17,102 bases of DNA, taken from positions 1 through 17,102 of the forward strand of contig RGQW01000018.1 in assembly GCA_010029945.1 (NCBI GenBank), read 5' to 3'. The notes under the pieces are model-generated. The model was not told where the DNA came from and made no database searches. It worked only from the letters and a program-made list of their open reading frames with translations. The stretch comes from Actinomycetota bacterium (GTDB lineage Bacteria > Actinomycetota > Actinomycetes > S36-B12). Position 1 is the stretch's first letter; each line of letters starts with the position of its first letter. The position numbers and the translations under genes were made by a program. Below, piece after piece: positions 8,934 to 16,421 of this stretch.

Positions 8934-10213
8934 TGGTGTCAACCGTGCTGGACGTGTCCCGGCTCCGTAAGGACTTTCCCATCCTGGAAAGGACCGTGCG
9001 TGGGGATCGGCCGTTGGTCTATCTCGATAGTGCCGCGACCAGCCAGAAGCCCTTCGCCGTACTCGATGCAGAGCGGGCCTATTACGAGACGTCCAATGCG
9101 GCGGTTCACCGGGGCGCTCACCAACTGGCAGAAGAAGCAACGGATGCGTATGAAAGCGCACGGGCAGCCATTGCAGGCTTTGTCGGTGCACACGCGGAAG
9201 ACATCGTCTTCACCAAGAACGCGACGGAGAGCCTCAATCTCGCGGCGTACGCCTTCAGTAACGCTACGGCCAAAGCCGCGCAAGGAGGGGTAGTCGATCC
9301 CCGTTTGGTGTTAACACCGGAGAGTTCGGTGGTGGTGACTGAGATGGAGCACCACGCAAATCTCATTCCATGGCAGGAGCTGTGCGCCAAGACAGGGGCG
9401 CAACTGCGCTGGATCGGCCTCACCGAAGACGGTCGCTTAGACATGGATCAGTTGTCCGTCATCGACGAGACGACGGCGGTCGTCTCGATCGTGCACCAAT
9501 CGAACATCCTGGGAACGATCAATCCCGTGCGTTCGATTATGGATCGGGCGCGTGACGTGGGAGCCCTTGGAGTCGTCGACGCTTGTCAGTCCATTCCCCA
9601 CATGCGCGTGAACGTGGACGACCTGGGAGCAGATCTGGTGACCTGGAGTGGCCACAAGATGCTGGGGCCCACCGGAATCGGGTTGCTGTGGGGGCGTAGC
9701 GAGGTTTTAGACCGTCTTCCTCCGTTTCTCACCGGGGGCTCGATGATCGAATCCGTGACCATGGAGGGCAGCACCTTCGCCCCACCTCCGCAGCGATTCG
9801 AGGCGGGTGTGCCCATGGTCGCTCAGGCGGTGGGCTTGGAGGCTGCCGTGCGGTACCTCGAGAGCGTGGGCATCGAGTCGATCGAACAACACGAGCACGA
9901 GCTGACGGCGTACGCATTGACGACGTTGTCTCACATGCCGGGTGTACGAATTATCGGGCCGGAATCGAGCGTGGATCGTGGAAGCGCCATCTCGTTCGTC
10001 GTCGACGGACTGCACCCCCACGATGTCGGCCAGGTGTTGGACGACCGGGGTGTGGCGGTGCGGGTGGGCCACCACTGCGCGTGGCCGACGTGTCGGCGTT
10101 ACGGGGTTCCCGCGACGACACGGCTGTCCACGTACCTCTACAACGACACCGATGACATCGATGCGGCGGCAGCCGGCATTCGTGCGGCTCAGGAATTCTT
10201 TGGAGTGGCATGA
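8933..10213 (+). CDS. sufS: SufS, cysteine desulfurase (group II)
   Basis: PLP enzyme that takes sulfur from L-cysteine as an enzyme persulfide and passes it to SufU. The 426-residue sequence has normal length. Key residues: His141 in EMEHHAN, which stacks on PLP; the VVDACQS motif (214-220); Lys242 in SGHKMLGPTG, which forms the Schiff base; and Cys382 in RVGHHCAWP, the persulfide-carrying cysteine in the short group II loop. The ATG overlaps the sufC stop by one base (TGATG). A GTG one codon later is possible but less likely. The stop overlaps sufU by 4 bases. Confidence 0.98.
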   Translation: MVSTVLDVSRLRKDFPILERTVRGDRPLVYLDSAATSQKPFAVLDAERAYYETSNAAVHRGAHQLAEEATDAYESARAAIAGFVGAHAEDIVFTKNATESLNLAAYAFSNATAKAAQGGVVDPRLVLTPESSVVVTEMEHHANLIPWQELCAKTGAQLRWIGLTEDGRLDMDQLSVIDETTAVVSIVHQSNILGTINPVRSIMDRARDVGALGVVDACQSIPHMRVNVDDLGADLVTWSGHKMLGPTGIGLLWGRSEVLDRLPPFLTGGSMIESVTMEGSTFAPPPQRFEAGVPMVAQAVGLEAAVRYLESVGIESIEQHEHELTAYALTTLSHMPGVRIIGPESSVDRGSAISFVVDGLHPHDVGQVLDDRGVAVRVGHHCAWPTCRRYGVPATTRLSTYLYNDTDDIDAAAAGIRAAQEFFGVA

Positions 10214-10680
10214 GCGACAACGTCGAAGCTTTGTATCAAGAGATCATCCTCGACCACTACAAGCACCCGCGTGGGGCGGGCTTGCTTGACAACGCGGCGG
10301 GGGAGAGTTTCCAGGTCAACCCGACCTGCGGCGATGAAGTCACCGTAGGGGTTCGCCTCGACGAAAACGATCACTTGCACGTTGGATATGAGGGTCAGGG
10401 TTGCTCCATCTCGCAGGCGAGCGCGAGCGTGATGACCGAGCTGCTTGAGGACGCCACACTCGACCGAGTGGCGGACGCGGAGCGCGCCTTCCACGAGTTG
10501 ATGCACTCCAAAGGTGCGGGAGAGCCGAACGAGGACGCACTGGGGGATGGCATCGCATTCGCGGGTGTCTCGAAATACCCCGCGAGGATAAAATGTGCCC
10601 TCCTACCGTGGGTCGCGCTGCAGGATGCGCGCCTCAAGGCTGGAATCGAGATTGACCAGTCCACGACGCCGGACGCCTGA
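10210..10680 (+). CDS. sufU: SufU, zinc-dependent sulfurtransferase partner of SufS
   Basis: SufU accepts persulfide sulfur from SufS and relays it to the SufB scaffold; it replaces SufE in Gram-positive bacteria. The 156-residue sequence carries the zinc and sulfur ligands Cys40 and Asp42 (NPTCGDEV), Cys65 (GQGCSISQAS) and Cys129 (RIKCALLPW). The extra 18-20 residues before the last cysteine that separate SufU from the scaffold IscU are present (about 100-120). It starts in the sufS stop (ATGA). Confidence 0.96.
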   Translation: MSDNVEALYQEIILDHYKHPRGAGLLDNAAGESFQVNPTCGDEVTVGVRLDENDHLHVGYEGQGCSISQASASVMTELLEDATLDRVADAERAFHELMHSKGAGEPNEDALGDGIAFAGVSKYPARIKCALLPWVALQDARLKAGIEIDQSTTPDA

Positions 10681-10693
10681 TCGAAGGAGCATG

Positions 10694-11014
10694 ATGGACG
10701 CGATGGTTGCGCAAGAAGATGACGTCTTCGAGGCAATGAAGGACGTTGTGGATCCTGAGTTGGGCATCAACGTCGTTGATCTCGGGCTGGTCTACGGGGT
10801 CAGTGTCGAGGAAGGGAACATCGCCACCATCGATATGACCCTGACATCTGCTGCCTGCCCCTTGACGGACGTCATCGAGGACCAGACGAGGGCGGCCCTG
10901 CTGGAGGTCGTCGACGACTTCCGGATCAATTGGGTATGGATGCCGCCGTGGGGTCCGGACAAGATCACCGATGACGGCCGGGAGATGCTGAGGAGTCTCG
11001 GTTTCAACGTGTAA
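10694..11014 (+). CDS. sufT: SufT, MIP18/DUF59-family Fe-S maturation factor
   Basis: DUF59-family proteins help mature iron-sulfur proteins and close many suf operons. The 106-residue product has VVDPELGINVVDLGLVYGV (18-36), TLTSAACPLTD with the conserved Cys55, and the terminal VWMPPWGPDKITDDGREML stretch. The frame is open upstream into sufU, but AAGGAG at 10684-10689 points to the ATG at 10694 (4-base gap) or, less comfortably, the ATG at 10691 (1-base gap). The frame extending back to 10595 is just sufU read in another frame. It follows the sufU stop by 13 bases. Confidence 0.92.
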   Translation: MDAMVAQEDDVFEAMKDVVDPELGINVVDLGLVYGVSVEEGNIATIDMTLTSAACPLTDVIEDQTRAALLEVVDDFRINWVWMPPWGPDKITDDGREMLRSLGFNV

Positions 11015-11017
11015 ATC

Positions 11018-11049
11018 GCAGCGAGCGGCTGTCACGCCGTGATCGCTGC
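11018..11049 (+). promoter_or_regulatory. Hairpin spanning the ABC-F start codon
   Basis: GCAGCGA (11018-11024) pairs perfectly with TCGCTGC (11043-11049). Inside it CGGC (11026-11029) can pair with GCCG (11036-11039) around a 6-base loop. The structure begins 4 bases after the sufT stop and includes the GTG start of the ABC-F gene. No T-run follows, so it is not a standard intrinsic terminator. It could reduce translation initiation or mark an mRNA processing point. The pairing is seen; the role is inferred. Confidence 0.45.
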
Positions 11050-12643
11050 CTCCGATATCGAATTACGGGCCGGCCCCGAACTACTGCTCACGGTTGATCA
11101 GCTCCGTGTGGCGCCCGGGGATCGCATCGGCCTGGTCGGGCGAAACGGTGCCGGCAAGACAACCCTCATGAAAGCGTTGTCGGGTGAACGCGCGCCAACG
11201 TCAGGCGACGTTCGAGCTTCCGGAACAGTGGGCTACTTGCCGCAGGACCCCCGGGCGGCCAATACCGACGAATTGGCACGTGATCGGATCCTCGATGCCC
11301 GTGGCTTGACCGATATTGCCGCCCGTCTTCGCCGAGTGACCGAGGCGATGGCGGACGTACCCGAAGGAACAGACGCTTGGGACAAGGCGGCGAGGCGATA
11401 CGAGCGCGCCGAAGCGGAGTTCTTGGCACTCGGTGGTTACGCCGCCGAATCGGAAGCCGCAACGATCGCCGCATCTGTTGGCCTTCCAGCCCGCATTTTG
11501 GAGGCGACCCTCGGAACCCTGTCCGGTGGCCAACGTCGACGTGTGGAGTTGGCACGGATTTTGTTCAGTGGTGCAGATGTCCTCTTGCTGGATGAGCCCA
11601 CCAACCATCTCGACGCGGACTCGATTCGTTGGCTGCGTGAATTCCTGCGGTCCTATGCGGGCGGATTCATCGTGATCAGCCATGACGCGGAATTGCTGGC
11701 GGACACCGTCAACAAGATTTGGCACCTCGACGCGCAGCGTCAAGAAATCGATCAGTACGCGATGGGGTGGGCCAAGTACCTGGAGGCACGAGAGGTCGAC
11801 GAGCGGCGGCGGCGTCGCGAGCGGAGAAATGCCGAGCAGCAGGCGGCGGCTTTGCGCGATCAAGCCGAGCGCATGCGAGCCAAGGCGACCAAAGCGCGCG
11901 CAGCCCAGAGCATGTTTCGACGTGCAGACAAACTCCTGGCGGAGACCGAAGGAGATCGCCGACAAGACCGAGTGGCGTCGCTTCGTTTCCCCGACCCGGC
12001 GCCGTGCGGGAAGGTCCCCCTGGCCGGGCAGGGTCTCTCACGCTCCTATGGAAGCCTCGAGGTCTTCACTGATGTTGATCTGGCTATCGACAAGGGCTCG
12101 CGGGTCATGATTTTGGGTCTCAATGGTGCGGGCAAGACGACGTTGCTTCGGATCCTCGCGGGGGTGGATGCACCGGACACCGGATCGGTGGACACCGGCC
12201 ACGGGGCGGTCATCGGTTATTACGCCCAGGAGCACGAAACGCTAGACCCCACGGCCACGGTGGAGCAGACACTCGCCCACGCGGCACCCGAGCTCGATGA
12301 TTCTCGTCGCCGGACGATTCTCGGATCCTTTCTGTTCTCCGGTGAGAGCGTCCGTAAACCAACCGGCGTTTTGTCCGGTGGTGAGAAGACACGGTTGTCT
12401 CTCGCCTGCTTGGTGGTGTCGGGCGCCAACGTGCTGCTGCTGGACGAGCCGACGAATAACCTGGACCCCGCATCACGGTCCGAGGTGCTGCACGCGATCC
12501 GCCAGTACGGGGGAGCGGTTGTCCTGGTCAGTCACGATCCGGGCGCCGTGGAGGCACTCGAACCGGAGCGAGTGGTCTTGTTGCCGGACGGTGACGAAGA
12601 CCTGTGGAGTGATGATTACATCGATTTGGTCGAATTGGCCTGA
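11039..12643 (+). CDS. ABC-F family ATPase (ribosome-associated type)
   Basis: ABC-F proteins are soluble twin-ATPase proteins; characterised members act on the ribosome as translation factors or in antibiotic protection, not in transport. This 534-residue protein has Walker A GRNGAGKTT (34-42), signature LSGGQRRR (161-168) and Walker B VLLLDEPTNHLD (181-192) in the first half. A highly charged linker follows (about 246-310, with RRRRRERR at 256-263). The second half has LNGAGKTTLL (361-370), LSGGEKTR (445-452) and VLLLDEPTNNLD (465-476). There is no membrane segment. The GTG start is favoured because the family begins MIAxxDIELRAG; it has no good ribosome binding site and lies in a hairpin. 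A homologous ABC-F/crotonase pair lies near suf in mycobacteria, so the linkage is old. Nothing here indicates drug resistance. Confidence 0.93.
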   Translation: MIAASDIELRAGPELLLTVDQLRVAPGDRIGLVGRNGAGKTTLMKALSGERAPTSGDVRASGTVGYLPQDPRAANTDELARDRILDARGLTDIAARLRRVTEAMADVPEGTDAWDKAARRYERAEAEFLALGGYAAESEAATIAASVGLPARILEATLGTLSGGQRRRVELARILFSGADVLLLDEPTNHLDADSIRWLREFLRSYAGGFIVISHDAELLADTVNKIWHLDAQRQEIDQYAMGWAKYLEAREVDERRRRRERRNAEQQAAALRDQAERMRAKATKARAAQSMFRRADKLLAETEGDRRQDRVASLRFPDPAPCGKVPLAGQGLSRSYGSLEVFTDVDLAIDKGSRVMILGLNGAGKTTLLRILAGVDAPDTGSVDTGHGAVIGYYAQEHETLDPTATVEQTLAHAAPELDDSRRRTILGSFLFSGESVRKPTGVLSGGEKTRLSLACLVVSGANVLLLDEPTNNLDPASRSEVLHAIRQYGGAVVLVSHDPGAVEALEPERVVLLPDGDEDLWSDDYIDLVELA

Positions 12644-12654
12644 AGGAGGTTCCC

Positions 12655-13401
12655 ATGGACGCACGTTCCGAAGAGTCCGCGGACATCGTCGTCACCGTTG
12701 AGGGTGATTGCGCGACCGTCAGCCTCACTCGTCCCCACGTGCGCAACGCACAGACCCCCGAGATGTGGAATCAACTTGCCGAGATTGGGCGATCGATGTC
12801 CGATGACGTCCGGTTTGTCGTTGTTCGCGGGGAGGGCGAGGACTTCTCCGCGGGCCTGGATCGCCAGGCACTCGCCGGACCCATGATCGACCAGCTGCGA
12901 GACGACCCGCATCCCTTCATCGCGGCCGCGCAGACGGGGTTCGCCGTGTGGAGCAACATTCCGCAGACGGTCATTGCCCAGGTTCAGGGCAATGCGATCG
13001 GTGCCGGATTTCAATTGGCGCTGGCCAGCGACGTCATTATCGCGGCATCCAATGCTCGCTTCGCCATGCGAGAGACCTCGCTTGGTTTGGTGCCCGATCT
13101 CGGCGGCACCGGAGCGCTCGTCGACGCGATCGGGTACCGACGAACCTTCGCCTTATGCGCCACCGGTAACTTCCTCAGCGCCGACCAGGCCCATCAATGG
13201 GGAGTGGTGCACCAAGTCGCCGACGACGCATCCGCTGCGGTGACGGCACTCCTTGACCAACTGCGAGGTGTAGATCCCGGCGCGCTGGGAGACCTCAAGG
13301 CGCTCTTGCGGACTGTCGCCCGTGATCAACAGTCATGGGATGCCGAGCGAGATGTGCAACTACGTCGCCTGGCTGCGCTGTTCGGTTCCGCGCCGACATG
13401 A
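12655..13401 (+). CDS. Crotonase (enoyl-CoA hydratase/isomerase) family protein, one catalytic Glu replaced
   Basis: The 248-residue product is a single crotonase domain. It has the oxyanion-hole segment GEDFSAGLD (61-69), the second segment QGNAIGAGFQLALASD (111-126) and AMRETSLGLVPDLGG (137-151). In true hydratases two glutamates 20 residues apart act in catalysis (144 and 164 of the rat enzyme). Here the second is Glu140, but the first is Gln120. Simple enoyl-CoA hydration is therefore uncertain; an isomerase-like or other CoA-ester reaction is possible. A very strong AAGGAGG (12643-12649), 5 bases before the ATG, sits in the stop region of the ABC-F gene. The stop overlaps the exporter ATG. 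Confidence 0.9.
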   Translation: MDARSEESADIVVTVEGDCATVSLTRPHVRNAQTPEMWNQLAEIGRSMSDDVRFVVVRGEGEDFSAGLDRQALAGPMIDQLRDDPHPFIAAAQTGFAVWSNIPQTVIAQVQGNAIGAGFQLALASDVIIAASNARFAMRETSLGLVPDLGGTGALVDAIGYRRTFALCATGNFLSADQAHQWGVVHQVADDASAAVTALLDQLRGVDPGALGDLKALLRTVARDQQSWDAERDVQLRRLAALFGSAPT

Positions 13402-15263
13402 GCATGAGTACGGTCTGGCAGACCTATCAGTCGATGACACGGGATCGATCGGTCGCCGGACAGAGAGTGTCGAGGGGAACGGTCCGACGCATCCTTGGCT
13501 ATGCGCGTCCGTATCGGGTGATCATTGCCATCTTTCTTGGCACGTTGGTTGTCACATCGCTGCTCAGCGTGGCACAACCCCTGCTCTTCAAGAGAATCGT
13601 GGACGACGGGATTAGCGTCGGAAACACCTCGCTGGTGACCTGGACAGCACTGGCTATCGCCGGGCTTGCCATCGCGGACGCAGCCTTTGGCATCGTCAGT
13701 CGCTGGTATTCAGCACGCATCGGAGAGGGATTGATCTTCGATCTCCGCACCCAGGTGTATGACCACGTTCAGCATCAGTCGATCGCCTTCTTCACCCGAG
13801 CGCAGACAGGTGCGTTGATCTCACGACTCAACAGCGATGTGATCGGCGCGCAGCAGGCGTTCACGTCCACACTCGGCGGTGTCCTCGGGAATCTGATCTC
13901 CGTCAGCGTCGTCCTGGTCGCGATGTTCGCCCTGTCCTGGCAGATCACCCTGGCTTCGTTGATCCTCGTTCCGCTGTTCTTGCTCCCTGCCCGATACATG
14001 GGACGACGTCTTCAGTCGTTGACGCGAGAGCAAATGGGACTGAATGCTGAGATGAGTTCGCAGATGACCGAGCGGTTCAACGTTTCGGGGGCGTTGCTCG
14101 TCAAACTGTTCGGACGGCCGGAAGATGAGTCCTCGCTTTTCGCCGGTCGGGCCCGTCGGGTCCGGGACATCGGAATCCGGATCGCCATGGCAAATCGATG
14201 GTTCTTCACCGCACTCACCCTCGTCGCGGCGCTGGCCACCGCCGTGACCTATGGTCTCGGCGGGAACCTGGTCATCGACGGCGCTATCACGTTGGGGACC
14301 CTGCTGGCGCTCGTAGCTCTGCTGGCTCAGTTGTATGGACCACTGACCGCGCTGAGCAATGTGCGGGTGGACGTCATGACGGCGCTGGTGTCCTTCGAGC
14401 GGGTGTTCGAGGTTTTGGATCTCGATCCGCTGGTGCGAGAGCCGGCCAAGCCTCGTGCCTTGCCGTCCGGTGCCCTCGACGTCGAGTTCGATGCGGTTAG
14501 TTTTACCTACCCGACTGCCGCGGAAGTTTCTCTTGCGTCCCTGGAATCGGTGGCACGCGAAGAATCCGTGGACTCCAGCGGGCCGGTCTTGCACGACGTG
14601 TCTTTCACCGTGGCAGCCGGCTCGTTGACGGCCCTGGTGGGCCCCTCGGGTGCGGGAAAAAGCACGATCACATCCTTGGTCACCCGCCTGTATGACCCAA
14701 ACGACGGAACGGTGCGCCTCGGCGGTGTGGATGTCAGGGAAGTGGCCCGAGACGACCTGCGTTCGGCCATCGGAGTCGTGAGCCAGGAGGCGCACCTGTT
14801 CCACGACACGATCGGCGCCAACCTGCGGTACGCGCAACCGGAAGCTTCGACGGACGAGGTGATGCAGGCGTGCGAGGACGCGCAGATCATGAACTTGATC
14901 AACCAGCTTCCCGACGGTCTCAACACCGTGGTGGGCGATCGGGGGTACCGACTCTCGGGGGGTGAGAAGCAGCGTCTGGCCCTGGCTCGACTGTTCTTGA
15001 AGGCGCCGCGGGTAGTAGTCCTGGACGAGGCCACCGCCCACCTCGACAGCGAGAGCGAGCGGCTAGTCCAACGTGCGCTGGATTCGGCGCTTGAGGGGCG
15101 AACGAGCCTCGTCATTGCCCATCGCCTGTCGACTATCCGCCGCGCGGATCAAATACTCGTCGTCGATCAAGGACGCATCGTCCAGCGTGGCACCCACAGT
15201 GAGTTGCTCGCCGCGGGCGGCATATACGAGACGCTATACCGCACGCAGTTCAGCGACACCTAG
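13398..15263 (+). CDS. ABC exporter, fused membrane and ATPase domains
   Basis: Half-transporter of the type IV (B-family) ABC exporters; as a dimer it would export lipids, peptides or drugs, and the substrate cannot be told from sequence. The 621-residue form starting at ATG 13398, within the crotonase stop (ATGA), is preferred over a frame opening at 13335, which lies inside the crotonase gene. The N-terminal membrane domain has helices near 40-60, 82-101, 157-180, 182-199, 269-287 and 297-316. The ATPase domain has the A-loop Tyr371, Walker A GPSGAGKST (415-423), signature LSGGEKQR (519-526), Walker B VVVLDEATAHLD (539-550) and His575 in IAHRLS. A stretch with VSLASLESVA (378-387) between the A-loop and the next strand recurs in actinobacterial exporters. 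The stop meets the convergent SURF1 gene. Confidence 0.93.
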   Translation: MSMSTVWQTYQSMTRDRSVAGQRVSRGTVRRILGYARPYRVIIAIFLGTLVVTSLLSVAQPLLFKRIVDDGISVGNTSLVTWTALAIAGLAIADAAFGIVSRWYSARIGEGLIFDLRTQVYDHVQHQSIAFFTRAQTGALISRLNSDVIGAQQAFTSTLGGVLGNLISVSVVLVAMFALSWQITLASLILVPLFLLPARYMGRRLQSLTREQMGLNAEMSSQMTERFNVSGALLVKLFGRPEDESSLFAGRARRVRDIGIRIAMANRWFFTALTLVAALATAVTYGLGGNLVIDGAITLGTLLALVALLAQLYGPLTALSNVRVDVMTALVSFERVFEVLDLDPLVREPAKPRALPSGALDVEFDAVSFTYPTAAEVSLASLESVAREESVDSSGPVLHDVSFTVAAGSLTALVGPSGAGKSTITSLVTRLYDPNDGTVRLGGVDVREVARDDLRSAIGVVSQEAHLFHDTIGANLRYAQPEASTDEVMQACEDAQIMNLINQLPDGLNTVVGDRGYRLSGGEKQRLALARLFLKAPRVVVLDEATAHLDSESERLVQRALDSALEGRTSLVIAHRLSTIRRADQILVVDQGRIVQRGTHSELLAAGGIYETLYRTQFSDT

Positions 15264-15949
15264 TCGAGTTCTTTGGCCTCGCGTCGCAGGAAATAGAACC
15301 AACCCCCGATGGCCACGGCTGCAAAGAGCAACCACTGCACGGCGTACGAGACGTTTTGAAGTTCATCCGGCCGAGTGACCGGCACGATCGTGACGGAGTC
15401 TTCGGGTACCGATTGTTGGGCTTGGACATACCAGGGAGCATCACCCGGCACGGGAAGTTGCGCGGATGCGACTTCGGTGACCTGGTCTGCGGGAAGGCCG
15501 CCGCGGTTGGTGAGTGCATCCCCGCTGGGGAGGGGACGAACGAACCCGTCGACCGTGACCTGGCCCGGTGGTGAGGAGACGTCCGGAGTGGTGTCGGTGC
15601 GAGCGCCCGCGGGCACCCACCCTCGAAGAACCCAAAAGTCACCGAATTCGGTTTGCAGTGATTGCAGAACCCAGAATCCGTTGCGGCCCTCCAAGGGACG
15701 TTGTCGGACAAACCGCACAGAGTCCGTGGCGTATCGGCCGGTGAGGGTGACCGCAGTGAATTCCGGAAGCGTTTCGTCGGCCGTCGGAACCACAGGTGTC
15801 TGCTCAGCCAGGGTCTGTGCTTGCTGGGCCACCCGTTTTTCTTCGGCTCGCTGCCACTGCCAACGACTGAGAAATCCGAAACCGATGATGGCCACGAGGA
15901 CAACGACGGTGAAGCCCTGCCAGCGGCGGGTGCGGAGGGCGGCGAGCAT
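15260..15949 (-). CDS. SURF1-family cytochrome c oxidase assembly protein
   Basis: SURF1/Shy1 proteins assist insertion of heme A into subunit I of cytochrome c oxidase, in the membrane. The 229-residue protein has the expected two-helix layout: TM1 about 12-29, an extracytoplasmic domain with TGRYATDSV (70-78), NGFWVLQSL (90-98) and WVLRGWVP (106-113), then SYAVQWLLFA (201-210) leading into TM2 (about 203-221) and a short charged cytoplasmic tail. It starts in the DUF3099 stop (one-base overlap, TAATG). Its TAG shares the four bases CTAG with the TAG of the convergent exporter gene. It fits functionally with ctaA and ctaB on the other side of suf. Confidence 0.94.
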   Translation of the reverse strand: MLAALRTRRWQGFTVVVLVAIIGFGFLSRWQWQRAEEKRVAQQAQTLAEQTPVVPTADETLPEFTAVTLTGRYATDSVRFVRQRPLEGRNGFWVLQSLQTEFGDFWVLRGWVPAGARTDTTPDVSSPPGQVTVDGFVRPLPSGDALTNRGGLPADQVTEVASAQLPVPGDAPWYVQAQQSVPEDSVTIVPVTRPDELQNVSYAVQWLLFAAVAIGGWFYFLRREAKELD

Positions 15950-16350
15950 TACTCCACTCTAGAAGTGTGCGGCGACGCCGTGGGATCGTGGAAGCCGGTC
16001 GGGGGGTCATCGTTAGCGGCGAAGCCGTCCTCGGTGTCGTCGTCGGGAACGATCACCACGCCCTCGAGAGCTGCCCCGGACGCCGGGAGGGCGGCAACCG
16101 GCTGGGGACGCACGTCGGTGGGCGCCTTGCCCTTGCGCGAACCGCCGCTGTTTGCGATCACGACAGCCAAGTAGGGGAGCACCACGGCCCCGGCGATCAG
16201 CACCCATCGAGGCCAGCCGGGTATGAAAATGGCACCGATCACACAGACGGTGCGTATGCCCATAGAAATGAGGTACTTGCGTGTCCTTCCCGCCTGTTCG
16301 CTGCTCAGTGAGTGCTGGGCGGTTGTGATGCTGTGGGTGGGGTCTGACAC
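15949..16350 (-). CDS. DUF3099-family two-helix membrane protein
   Basis: A 133-residue protein with the pattern of DUF3099, a family of small actinobacterial membrane proteins of unknown function. The conserved part is SLSSEQAGRTRKYLISMGIR (14-33), two adjacent helices (about 26-43 and 47-66) joined by PGWPRW, and a following basic stretch (SRKGK). The C-terminal half (about 75-133) is hydrophilic and acidic and probably disordered. It starts with GTG at 16350-16348; TACCTT lies exactly 6 bases upstream, so the message is probably leaderless. It precedes SURF1 in an apparent two-gene operon. Confidence 0.85.
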   Translation of the reverse strand: MSDPTHSITTAQHSLSSEQAGRTRKYLISMGIRTVCVIGAIFIPGWPRWVLIAGAVVLPYLAVVIANSGGSRKGKAPTDVRPQPVAALPASGAALEGVVIVPDDDTEDGFAANDDPPTGFHDPTASPHTSRVE

Positions 16351-16355
16351 ACCAA

Positions 16356-16362
16356 TAAGGTA
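16356..16362. promoter_or_regulatory. Bidirectional -10 element between DUF3099 and dodecin
   Basis: The 7 bases TAAGGTA read TAAGGT on the plus strand (16356-16361) and TACCTT on the minus strand (16362-16357). Both fit TANNNT. The minus-strand copy is followed by 6 bases and the GTG of the DUF3099 gene. The plus-strand copy would give the dodecin message a leader of about 50 bases carrying a ribosome binding site. No convincing -35 box is seen on either side. Confidence 0.45.
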
Positions 16363-16421
16363 AACCCGAATGTGGTGGGCCGCCCGTTGAGGTGAGTGGA
16401 TTCGACAGTCAGGAGCGAGCT

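Noticed and set aside
11018..11049. The hairpin after sufT as a rho-independent terminator
   Set aside because: No T-run follows and the stem includes the start codon of the next gene; a regulatory structure is the better description.
11039..12643. ABC-F protein as a macrolide-resistance determinant
   Set aside because: The general ABC-F signature does not show resistance; the gene sits in a conserved housekeeping neighbourhood.
13821..15041. A 406-codon open frame on the minus strand inside the ABC exporter gene
   Set aside because: It is antisense to an intact, well-conserved gene, has no recognisable domain, and long antisense frames are expected in GC-rich coding DNA.
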